This document shows positions 32,198 to 41,750 of a DNA stretch of 64,000 nucleotides, in pieces. A program made the position numbers and the translations under genes. The notes under the pieces are model-generated. The model saw only the letters and a program-made list of their open reading frames with translations. It made no database searches and was not told where the DNA came from. Position 1 is the stretch's first letter. Every line of letters begins with the position of its first letter. The DNA lies in NCBI GenBank assembly GCA_034440575.1, contig JAOTOL010001555.1, forward strand, positions 1,702,501-1,766,500, written 5' to 3'. The stretch comes from Imbricaverruca yamaguchii (taxonomy: Eukaryota > Arthropoda > Thecostraca > Neoverrucidae).

Positions 32198-33268
32198 CTA
32201 GTGTCGAGTAGGTTTATTACGTGTTCTGGTTTTCATGGGTGTTGTGGTTGGTTTGTTCGTGGATGTAGTGCTTGGTTTGTTGGTTGCTCGTGTTGTCGGT
32301 GCTTGGGTGGTTTGTAGAGTGGTTCCTGCACTATCTAAGCTAACGTCTTCTTCCTCTGAGTCTGTGGGTGGTCTGTGGTGAAGGGGAAGTCTGAAAAACT
32401 CCCCCTTGCGTGCTTGGGGTGGGTCTGGGGGGAGTGATAGTCGTGGTGGTTTGTATGCTTCGCGGTGTGGTAAGAAGGGAGGTGCCTGTGCTTGTGCCGT
32501 AAGTTTTGTTGTGGGTTCTGGCCGAATGACAATTGTAGGGTCCGTCTGGGTTTCCTGAGGGGTGGCTGAAGGGTGAGTGTGTGTCTGCGTGGGCCGGGCG
32601 GTGGGCATCGGGTACTGCTCGTCACCCCACTCCCGTGCCCGCGACGGGGCCACGCCCTCGATGTGGATGAGTCGGAGGATGACCTCCTTCCTCCACCGAG
32701 GGCAAGCCCCGTCCCGGGAGGAGTGGTTCCCGCCGCAGCCCACGCATTTCCTAACCCACTAGGGCACTCGATAGTGTAGTGTGGTTCGGCACAGAGGCCA
32801 CGTGTGGGGTTTGTGTGTTTGCAGCCCCCCCCCCCCCCTCCTGTGGCCATATCCTTGGCAAAAGGAACAGCGACGAGGGAGGGGTGCACGTGGTGTTACT
32901 TTGTATGTGATGTAACCAGCTGTGACATGTGTGGATTGTTGTTTGGATGTGAAAGTCAGGATGAGAATGTGAGTGTTTGGTTTGTTTGTGGGAGAGGGGG
33001 CCGGTACACCGAGGAGATGCCCTGGCTCGGGAAACCTGCGAGCCAGTCTCTTCTCAGGCATCCATTCCAACTCCCATGCGTGTATTATCCCCTGAGATGT
33101 GTTGCGGTGTGTGTCTGGTGTTACTGTGACCTGTGTGTTTAATAGGTGTGTGATGTGCTCCAAGATGTGTGCGTCCGTGGTGTCGCAGGCCTGAATCAAG
33201 AGGTCCCCATATTTTAGACGGCGTGCGTGTAGGGGAGCTTGTGTCCGATGGGTGACCTCAGTTTCCAC
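32198..33268 (-). pseudogene. Jockey-type LINE ORF1 (gag-like, CCHC knuckles), frameshifted
   Basis: On the minus strand, RRLKYGDLLIQA, then VTVTPDTHRNTSQGIIHAWEL (an NTS.G.I motif typical of jockey-like ORF1), ILTFTSK and AGYITYKV lead to three zinc-knuckle motifs: CSFCQGYGH, LCAEPHYTIECP and, in the last frame, a CGGNHSSRDGACPRW end. The frame breaks inside a homopolymer C run at 32824-32838, between the first and second knuckles, and again near 32745. A Pro/Thr-rich tail follows to about 32198. The protein would bind element RNA. The start at 33268 is the first ATG, but similarity seems to begin further upstream, so the N-terminus is probably lost or frameshifted. Confidence 0.82.
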
Positions 33269-33299
33269 CTACCAAGGGTCGAGGCTGGTCATGGGCCGA

Positions 33300-33500
33300 C
33301 CATCGACCCAGCTAGGAGAACATGTAAGCCAATTAATAAAACCTGTTCCTCAGTTTGCATGGGCCGGGGTAATTCGAATGTCTACCTTAAACAGCGCAGA
33401 GTCGCATTTGTTGTCCCATGAAAACGTTTGTCATACGTTAATAACTTCGAATTCAGCGCGGGCTATCCTGCCCCCCACCACCAAAGGATTTTAGAAATTG
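33300..33500. other. Unassigned sequence upstream of LINE ORF1
   Basis: Minus-strand frames here contain short stretches in keeping with the N-terminal part of a LINE ORF1, but stops break every frame. A confident boundary is not possible. Confidence 0.3.
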
Positions 33501-33506
33501 GAACAC

Positions 33507-33650
33507 GGGGACGAGCAGTTTAGGGGTAAGTTGCTCGTCTCACAATAGAAAGATTGTGGGTTCGAGTCTCACCTGTCGCTTCTCTTCGCCCGCGACCAAT
33601 CTGCGTGAGATATTGACGTCGCTACATGACTCAACGGTCGATGTGTCGTA
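33507..33650 (+). mobile_element. tRNA-like sequence, candidate SINE head
   Basis: GGGGACGAGCAGTTTAGGGGTAAG resembles a tRNA 5' half with an A box. GGTTCGAGTCT at 33559-33569 is a good B box 50 bp downstream, with a pairable anticodon-like stem between. The acceptor ends do not pair convincingly and unrelated sequence continues, so a tRNA-derived SINE is more likely than a functional tRNA gene. No second copy was seen in the window. Confidence 0.5.
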
Positions 33651-34235
33651 AAAACCAATGACCAACCGACTAGCAATGGGAACGGATTTAGGTTAGATTT
33701 ACGGTGACAACAGAAACGTGACTCATATCCGTGTCGCGTTAGACAAAAACAAAGTATTTTAATCTACTTCCCTGTGGGCAATGAAAATGCTTCGAGGGAA
33801 GGTGAAGTTCAAGTGATGCTGGGGCTGGCGCGAAATCACCAATTATTTCGTGCTACCGTCGGCAACAGGCATAGCAATGCACACGTTAGTTCGTATTGAG
33901 AGCGTAATTCGAAGTTGTTTGAGCATGATAATTTGAATGGTTCCCCCATAATCAGAAAAACTAGAACAATTAGGTATATTTAAACATTGAATTCCATCTT
34001 ATTAACCACAAATACACCAAGGATGGATGCCTTCAAGCTGTAGTGATCGGTTAGGATGTAAGATGGTATCAGTACTACTTATTGTATTTTTAAGTTTAAT
34101 GAGGTGAAAGACATCATCATTGTAGATACTGTGATGCCAATATGGGAAACTGCCTCTCCAACTTGAAAGTTGGGATGGCAGGGGTCTATCATCTTCCAAA
34201 TACATGCTTCATTTTTACAGTTGGTAAGAATGTTT
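33651..34235. other. No recognisable gene
   Basis: Unique-looking sequence with only short ORFs. Nothing identifiable before the LINE tail at 34236. Confidence 0.45.
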
Positions 34236-35155
34236 CAAACATAAAGACATAAAAACATGAAAGATTAGTGCAACTATGAGCCACAAGGGCCCTTCTTGGT
34301 TGCACTCTGTACACTGAACCAGTTGCCCACCAAATCTGCCAATCAGCCCTCCATGTAATACTGAAAAGCAAGCCTTCTATTCTTATAATTATTGTCTATG
34401 CTGTTTTTAAAGATGTTCAATGTGCTGCTACTGATGATGTTTTCTGGCAGCTGGTTCCAGTGTTCCACTACCCTGTTGGTGAAGAAAGTTTGCCTTAACC
34501 TTGTTCTGCTGTGGTTAATTTTAATTTTGAATTTATGACCTCTAATTGCATCATTTCTGTTAAATTCAAACATTTCCCCAAGGTACCCCCTCTCCAGACC
34601 ATTGACAAATTTAAAGACCTCGCTGAGATCTCCTCTCAGCCTTCTATATCTAAGTGAAAACATATTCAATTTCTTTTACTCTTTCCTCATATGCCAGGTT
34701 GCTTATGCCATTAACCATTTTTGTAGCCCTCTTTTGTACTCTCTCTAAAAGCCAACAATCTTTTTCATAGCTAGGAGACCAAGCTTGGATGCAGTATTCC
34801 AAATGTGGCCTGACGTATGCACAGTAAAGCTTCCTGATCACTTCCTCACTTATGTATGATACATTCATATTTATTGCCCCGAGCATTCTCAGTGCCTTCT
34901 TCCTGGCTTCCTTGGTCTGTTCTGATGCCCCCAGTTTTGTGTTTAGAATAACACCTAAATCCTTCTCCTGTTGAGTCACTGATAGCACTTGGCCACCCAT
35001 CAAGTATGGAGCCTTCATATGCTGCTTACCTACATGCATGATTTTGCACTTATCAAAGTTAAATTTCATTTGCCATTCTTCGGACCACTTCACAAGTTCG
35101 TCTAAGTCTTTTTGCAGCGAGATATGCTCATCCTGACCTGTTATTGCCCGAAAGA
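34236..35155 (-). mobile_element. 5'-truncated CR1/L2-like LINE
   Basis: This minus-strand copy is the best preserved of the family. It encodes FRAITGQDEHISLQKDLDEL, the WSEEWQMKFNFDKCKIMHVG thumb-region block, VRPHLEYCIQAWSPSYEKDC, then after a one-base slip near 34670 the RYRRLRGDLSEVFKFV and HWNQLPENI blocks. The 3' end is a short ATGTTTTTATGTCTTTATG tail (34236-34256, complement), matching the tail at 11240-11256. The 5' truncation at 35155 falls just after the codons for the FADD region. It is 1 kb of an element that is 4-5 kb when complete in related families. Confidence 0.9.
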
Positions 35156-36469
35156 CATACCCTATGTCTACAACAAAGTGGCCGAAGTCTGGCTGATTTT
35201 TTGATGTGTGGGCGTACTTTGGCATAACATCTACTGTGCTTATCTGGTGACTTCGTGTGATAAGCTCATGTTCCTCTGTCTCGCTACAGTCTTCATAACA
35301 ATGGATGGGCCTGAGGTGAAGCAAGCCTTAATGACGTCATTGTTGCAATCATTGGATAGGAGAAACCTGGACTAGTTCATACAATTTTAACGAAACTCAA
35401 TATAACTCATCACTTTGGAGGGGTAGCGAGGAGATTGCTGCACCTACGCCGGGCCTAAACCTGGTATCATCACGATATTTTGTTTTCGTGGCGTCATCTG
35501 GGCTTTCCACCAGAGAGGAAATCATGGCGCAACTATCGGTTCATCAACTTACCCCGCAATAGGGTTAAATTGTTGCTGATGATGGGTTAAGTTGATATAA
35601 TGTAGGTTAAGCAAACTATGTTATGAACATGGATGGTACTAGTTTGCTCCTTTTGAAAGGTTCATATTTCACGCTTACAGTGACAATACTGGTGTGAGTC
35701 TTGACTGACCATAGCTAATGGTTTCTGCCATTTATGGAATGCTCAAACGTTCATTCCATAGATATCTTGATACAGTTTTAGCAGCCGCCTTAATAAAAGT
35801 AGGCAATTGTATGGTTATTTTGTTCCATTTCCAATCCATAAAACGTTGAAACAGGTTGTATGTTAAGCACGAATTTAAACACATTTCACAGTCGCAAAGT
35901 TGAGAGAACATGGTAATGAGCTGACACTTAAAATGTTAGCAAGTGGGCGACAGATTAGAAGTTTAGAGCAAAGCAAAGGCACTTTCGGTTCAAAAATGTG
36001 TCCTGTCTTTACCATTCTGTAGTCTCGGGTCAAAAGTACTTGGGCTTGATTTTTCCGTGAGAAGAGGGTGTCAGTAGCAACATGTGCAACAGTAGCCATG
36101 GCAACCGGCTTCATGCTTTTGGAGAAAATGCTGTTGTATTAGCCATCTCGTGTATCAACTAGACCCGGTCTCCATACTCCTATTTTTCACGGCTATTTAA
36201 TGTGTTTGCATGGCAACTTCGCAAGCTGTTACCTGGACTGTGCCATTTGGATCCTCTGACATCAGTGCTTACATAATCATAGGCATCATATTTGCTCCAA
36301 AAACGCTGCAGAAAGGACATTGCAAAATATTGTGATAAAAGATAAAAACCGGCTGAGGTGTAGGGCTGGGTGTTACGGAGACTGGGACGGTATCTTGTAG
36401 TTAGATTGAGTGAGCCATTCATCTCAAAACAAAGCCGCTGGGTATAACTCTAAACAATATCGCCAGACA
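35156..36469. other. No recognisable gene
   Basis: Unique-looking, AT-balanced sequence. The 224-codon minus-strand frame entering from the LINE continues here only by chance (to 35324). Short ORFs at 35875-36422 lack motifs. Confidence 0.5.
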
Positions 36470-36790
36470 CTACAACGGCGATAGTGTTCAAACAAACCTT
36501 GCTGGGCTCCATACCAATCGCGCCGCGGCCTGAAAAAAAAGAGCCAAGAAAGTCGTATCAGAGTCCACAAAATCGTTGGACTCCATCCTTCCGAGAAAAA
36601 AAATCGCGATGGATCTTGAAAAAGTGCACCGTGGCCTGAAAGCTTCCACATGGTTCCGGGATGGTTCCGTTTACATAAAAAACAAGGGACCTTCAAAATA
36701 TCGCATAGAGATTAAAACAAATTGCATTGAGGCTTACAAATCGATGCACCTGACAAAAAATCGCGCCGACTGAGAGCTTAAGCCTCGGGG
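36470..36790. repeat. Second locus of the decayed GGCGCGATTTTT array (inverted)
   Basis: On the complement the phrases GGCGCGATTTTTTGTCAGG, ATCGCGATTTTTTTTCTCGG, AACGATTTTGTGGACTCTG and CCGCGGCGCGATTGG recur at intervals of about 40-80 bp. This is the same vocabulary as 28291-29645. Overlapping ORFs on both strands (36424-36696, 36576-36773) are accidental. Confidence 0.5.
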
Positions 36791-37246
36791 CCCTCCAATG
36801 TTGGTTTCATTGCTGAACGTGTGGCGTAACATCTGCTGGTGTGCGTCTACCAACGCAAACATGACCCGTGTTCAACTGAGGAACTAGGGGTCATTGAAGT
36901 AAAGTTTAGGGCAGATCACTTTAGGTTTCATAGACGTTTATATGCTACGTTCTTGTCGATTAGCAGTCGTGTGGTGCATATTTTGGGAAAGGGATGACAC
37001 GTACTATCACCCCGCAAGGTATTAATGTCCCCCTCGCCCTCAAACTTTTGGGACAGTACATTCAAAAGTTACATTGTTTCACTACATTACCGACGTTTTG
37101 TGCTTCAGACTTGATCACCATATATCAGCAATTGAGTATCAAATCCGAAACGTTGGTAATTTCTTGAAATAATAGTCATTCATTTTAAGAACCTTTTCAT
37201 GGCTATGAAGACATCGCAAGTTGTATATTCCTCCCATGTATGCTTA

Positions 37247-37432
37247 TATTTGTTGTTTGTTTATTGATTGGTTCACGACACACTTTATGCACATTCACGG
37301 CTAATGGCGCCGCCCACACTGTTTCGCCGGTGGGCCGCGGGATTGGGAAATGTCCTGAGTGGCGCTAGAGTAGAACCCGGGACCTTTGGTACCCATAGCC
37401 CGACACCTTAACCACTCGGCCATCCCCGCCCC
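37247..37432 (-). mobile_element. tRNA-derived SINE (family A), minus-strand copy
   Basis: The complement reads GGGGATGGCCGAGTGGTTAAGGTGTCGGGC, a better-preserved tRNA head than the copy at 16656. A B-box region follows, then the CCCACCGGCGAAACAGTGTGGGCGGCGCC body and a tail of AATCAATAAACAAACAAC. GTATGCTTA at 37238-37246 and 37433-37441 is the target duplication. Confidence 0.93.
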
Positions 37433-37441
37433 GTATGCTTA

Positions 37442-38229
37442 GATTGTACTCCGCTACGAATGCAAGTGTTTACACACTTTTGGTGCCTCACAATTTGATT
37501 CCTTATCTATGATGACATTTCGTTGGTAATTGCCCCCCCCTTGCTTCGGAATCAGGGATTAACTATTGGTGTGCTGCATGGGTGTAACCATTGAGGGGGC
37601 TGGAGAGGGGACACGTCCCCCAATTTCTGAGAAGTGACGATTTGCCCCATCAATTTTGTCGTGTCCCCCCAGCCTCAGCTACCTGCGTATCATCTATGCA
37701 AAATTCTACTTAGTGATTTATGAAGTGAAAATATGCATGTCAGAAAATCACGAACAATACTAATAGCCGACCTAGGTAATCAACAAGCTTCACAGGCTAT
37801 CTGTAGTTGCAAAATATCCGAATTACAAATCAGGAAACGCTTTTTGCTTCCAGCCAATTCTTGAAGAACATGAACCTTGACCATATCTTCTGTTTTCATT
37901 TGGGTAGAAAATTGTGCTCTGCTAGGCAACAAATTTGCATTATCGCAGGGCTTTATACGTCTTAGGTTGCATTCACCTGCTCATATATTGATATATCTTG
38001 AACAAATGTGACTCTAGGTGTTTTTGGGTACCTTCGAGACTATTGAGGGAAGTCATGGGGAGCCGTAAGCACGTATGTCTAGTTAATGTCGTTTTCGTAT
38101 TCGTATTCAGTGACGGGTTCGCCAGAGGCGTATTTGTAATGGCATCGGCATTCCGCGACGGTTTTAAGATCGTTCGAATCAATTGCCACGAATGCTTCTG
38201 CCTGTACTGAACACGCCGGAAGGAACTAC
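37442..38229. other. No recognisable gene
   Basis: Unique-looking sequence with C runs near 37530 and 37667. ORFs at 37973-38210 on both strands are short and unrecognised. Confidence 0.45.
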
Positions 38230-39668
38230 ATAGGTCTCACAATACAACTTTAACGGTCAAGGTTCAACGCAAACCGGTTTCTTCGGTCGTCTCCAATTTG
38301 TTTCACCCACACCTGCCCACATCTGGTATGAAGCAATAGCGTCTGGTGAACCGTCGTGCAACATTTCAAATCGGCACATGTCAAGGTCAAACTTCTAGGT
38401 CAAATGTTAGCTTGATTTATTAAATGGTGACTTTGAAGTCATATTGACCGAACGGGAGAATCGGTTCATTCGCCTCAATTTGCATCAAATGAGGATCCTT
38501 CAATGTGGCTTGCTATGCGGTATCAGAAAGCTAAGCAATCTATTTTTTCAAGAGAAAAGGCCAAGCTGATCCTTCGATCGCCTATTTTCTTCTTTTTCTC
38601 TCAAACCTATCCAAATCTGACATCGGCCAATAATCAGTGGTGAACACTCGAGTAACATTTCAAACCGGGACAGGTCAAGGTCAAAGATTTGATTCAGTTC
38701 TTCGATGTCCTCGCGTTTCGTCGCCATTGCTTCAATTTGCAGAAAATGGGTGTTATTCGTATTGTGTCACTCGTGTTGTCTTGTGCATAATCAGGCAGTT
38801 TAAATATAAAAATAGTCTTCACGGATCAAAATTCAAGCTGATTTCTTCGGTTGCCTCATATTTTTTGGGGGGTTTTCGCCCAAGCCTACCCAGATCCACT
38901 ATCAATCGACAGCCCATGGTGAACCCTCGAGTAACATTTTTAAACCAGGTCAAAGGTCAAACCGATTTCCTTAGTCGCCTCGCATTTTCTTCTTCGCCCT
39001 AACCTACTCGCATCTGATTCTAAGCAATAACCCGTGGTGCACCTCAAGCAACATTTCAAACTGGATCAATGTCAATGTCAATGTTGGCAACACAGGGTTC
39101 GAGTCGCTTCGCGCGCTCGCATTTAGCCCCCGGTCTGGAGTGTCAGTTGGCAGCTGGCCCGATAAGGCCGGGGGCGGGCTACCGGGCGGCCGTGTCGGTG
39201 CATTGGCGGCACGTTAAACTTTCGGTCTAAATTCTGCCGTTGAACTGGAGCTCATGGATCGGGTGGTGGGGCCAGGGTTCACGCAACAAGCTCTGCTTAG
39301 CAATAGAACCCTGGCTCCTCAAGCCACCCCAGCAACCACTCGGATCAAATTTATTTAATTTTTTTAAATGTCAAAGCACAAGACCGAAGGTTAGTTTAAA
39401 TGGTTCGACATCCTCGCGCCTCGTCGCTATGTCTTCAATTATCATCCAGTAGAGTGACTCAACGTATCGTGTCGTACTCCATCAAACTGTACAGAAATCA
39501 CTTTAATTTTCAAAGTCAAAGGTCGAACTCATTTCTTCTGTCGCCCAACGTTCCTTCGTTTTCTCCAAAAGCTACCCATGCTTCGTATCAAGAGATTGCC
39601 CGTGGGAAACTTTGGAGTAGCATTTAAATCTGGTGCATGTCAGATCAAACCCCAAGGTCAAAGATTAG
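38230..39668. repeat. Degenerate tandem satellite of about 330 bp
   Basis: Units repeat the series: GTCAAGGTCAAA, TTCTTCGGTCG-CCTC, a CATTTTCTTCTTC pyrimidine stretch, CCTACCCACATCTG, AGCAATAGCC-GTGGTGAAC, CTCGAGTAACATTTCAAAC, then CAGGTCAAGGTCAA again. Clear restarts are near 38260, 38590, 38870 and 39530. A family B SINE sits within at 39085-39365. The array resumes after a MITE at 40637 and ends near 40760. Copies are 60-80 percent alike by eye. Confidence 0.75.
39085..39365 (+). mobile_element. 5'-truncated tRNA-derived SINE (family B)
   Basis: It starts within the head at GGGTTCGAGTCGC (B box) and runs through GGCCCGATAAGGCCGGGGGC, GTGCATTGGCGGCACGTTAAAC, TCATGGATCGGGTGGTGGGGCC and AGCAATAGAACCCTGG to the CAACCACTCGGAT end and a T/A-rich tail. 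It is nearly the same as 60448-60711, and lies within the satellite of about 330 bp. Confidence 0.9.
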
Positions 39669-39672
39669 TTTA

Positions 39673-40632
39673 ACATGCGCCCTGGAGAGCGTCTGAAAAT
39701 TACACCCACTGGAGGGGGCGGATTCCGCCCTTAAGTTCACGGTTCCTATTAAAGCTGGTGAAACGAAATTCCCAGGGTAGATGGGTACGATAGTGAACTC
39801 TATTGTGTGGAAATTTCATGGCCAATATCTTCAAGGACATACTAGGTCAAAATATGTAAAAATATTCTGGTTTTGCGTGGCTCGGCTTGTCATTGTTATG
39901 GATCGCTGTGATTGTGTTTAAATGCTCCAAAATTGGCATCAATGTGTTTTGGACATTACTACTGATGCAGTACAGATGCTAGACCCGACATTTGACCTCC
40001 GGTCATCTATATAGCAGCAATTTATCGGGTCATTACCTGCTGCGGTTACTGTAACCGGGCACTTAACAACTCCGTTGGGCGGCTCGTCGCAATCGGCTTC
40101 GCAAAGAATGGAGTGAAGGACATGAATAAAGTATGGAAGCGCTTAGGTACACAATGACAAACAGTAGTTTTCATGATGTGTAGGGAATAACACACAAAGT
40201 GACATCAACCGCATGACAATCATTTGCATTTATGACAGCATTCCAGTTGACCAAGTTTGGTTCCATTAACCTGTCATGAACTAGACCTAACTTGACCTCG
40301 GTGACCTAACATAACTTTGAAACTATATGGCATAATAATATACATGAAACAAGTCGCTAGTGTTGCCAAGAACATTTCCCTTTTGCCAATCTATGGGAAG
40401 GGCATCAGCGCCGATTTTTGTGGATTGGCGCTGTGAGATTTTTGGACTTTAACGGCCCCTAACTCGAAATATGTAGGCCGATTTCCGTTTTTCATGCTTT
40501 AAGCAACGCGCCTGTCAATTCTAAGCAGGTACGCAAACTATGGTGTTTATCTGCCAGTAACTATCTGGAGTGATGTACGAAAAACGGGAGGGGTAGGCGG
40601 ATTTCGCCCCCCCCCCCCCTCCAGGGCGTGTG
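39673..40632. mobile_element. TTAA-flanked MITE-like element
   Basis: TTAA at 39669-39672 and 40633-40636 bound a 960-bp segment whose ends are inverted: CATGCGCCCTGGAG on the left, and the complement of CACACGCCCTGGAGGGGG on the right. The left end also carries a 27-base duplication that repeats CTGAAAATTA and ACTGGAGGGGGCGGA. Removing the segment restores a plausible satellite unit. TTAA plus a C-rich terminus suggests mobilisation by a piggyBac-type transposase. It is non-coding and has no shared core with the 61.2-kb family. Confidence 0.7.
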
Positions 40633-40636
40633 TTAA

Positions 40637-41540
40637 TTTTCAGAGTCCTTGCGTTTTGTGGTTATGGCTTCAATTTACATAATGTAGGTATCACTTGACG
40701 TGGCTTGCCGTACGGTATCAGAATGTTGAGATATCGAAGTAATTTTAAAAATGTCGAAGGTCCGGCGTGTTTACAATTATTGGATGTAGTAGGAATAGGA
40801 CGGTCAGATCTATGTTTGTTTGCAGCCTTTGTGATAGCAGTCACTCGTATCCTATATGACTAGGGGCTCCCCAAGAAATCCGTCGTAACCTGTTCGGACG
40901 GTGCTCTCATCGCTGGTTTTTAGTTTACGCTGCCATATTGCTGTTACGGACATACAAAACATATACCGTTTTTTAGTTTGACCGCTTTCCTCTTAATGAC
41001 TCAACTGTAGTTTGCAAAACTGCAAAATTCGAAGGGGCGGGTTGCACTCGGCTCTTCCCCAAGGGGCGCCTTTCCTTCCAAGGGGAGCCTTTTTATTTAA
41101 TAGAGGCGCCTCAAGCTGAAAAATGCGAGCGGGAACACTGGAACCTTTTCAGAGGGACGCATTTCCCGGCCTGGGGGAATGTGTCCCCATAATACAGGAC
41201 AGCATGGGAAATGAAATTCCATGTTCATCTTTGCTACCATAAAACCATCGTCCGAAAATTTGTGTTTTTCCTGCTACAAGAGGGCAACGTTAAACATACT
41301 TAAAACATTGCTCTAACATTGTTGGACCTGATTCACTATGGTGATAGTGAATCAGGTCCAACACATACGATATAAAACTAGACGTTCATAGTTTGAGATA
41401 AGTAGTGAAACTTGCTAATTTTCGTTCAACATTTGTCACCAAAATATCATTTTTAGCAATGGTAAATCTGAAAAATTTAAATACACTGGAATTGGAATGA
41501 ATTGAAGTGTCTGAAAATGGCATTGAAAAGGAAGTGGCTG
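40637..41540. other. Satellite remnant, then unassigned sequence
   Basis: 40637-40760 continues the satellite (GCTTCAATTT, GTGGCTTGCCGTACGGTATCAG). The rest is unique-looking. It contains a perfect hairpin at 41320-41363, listed separately, and A/T-rich sequence up to the 67-bp repeats. Confidence 0.5.
41320..41363. repeat. Perfect 20-bp inverted repeat (hairpin)
   Basis: TGTTGGACCTGATTCACTAT is followed by GGTG and its exact complement. A 20-bp arm without mismatch around a 4-base loop is unlikely by chance and points to recent formation or selection. No direct neighbours explain it. Confidence 0.9.
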
Positions 41541-41559
41541 AAATCCAAAGTTTTGTTAT

Positions 41560-41750
41560 GTCCAGCCGGCCACGTGTGTGCCGTCATGTGCGTATCAGAA
41601 TGTTGGCTGACCACGTCGGCAGCTAGGTCCAGCCGGCCACGTGTACGCCGTCATGTGCGTGTCAGTGTGTTGGCTGACCACGTCGACAACTAGGTCCAGT
41701 CGGCCACGTGTGTCTGTCAGTGTATTGGCTGACCACGTCTACAACTAGGT
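41560..41750. repeat. 67-bp tandem triplication with CACGTG boxes
   Basis: Three units begin GTCCAG(C/T)CGGCCACGTGT at 41560, 41627 and 41694 (the third shortened internally) and each ends GGCTGACCACGTC-AACTAG. Each unit has one CACGTG palindrome and one additional CACGTC. Confidence 0.88.
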
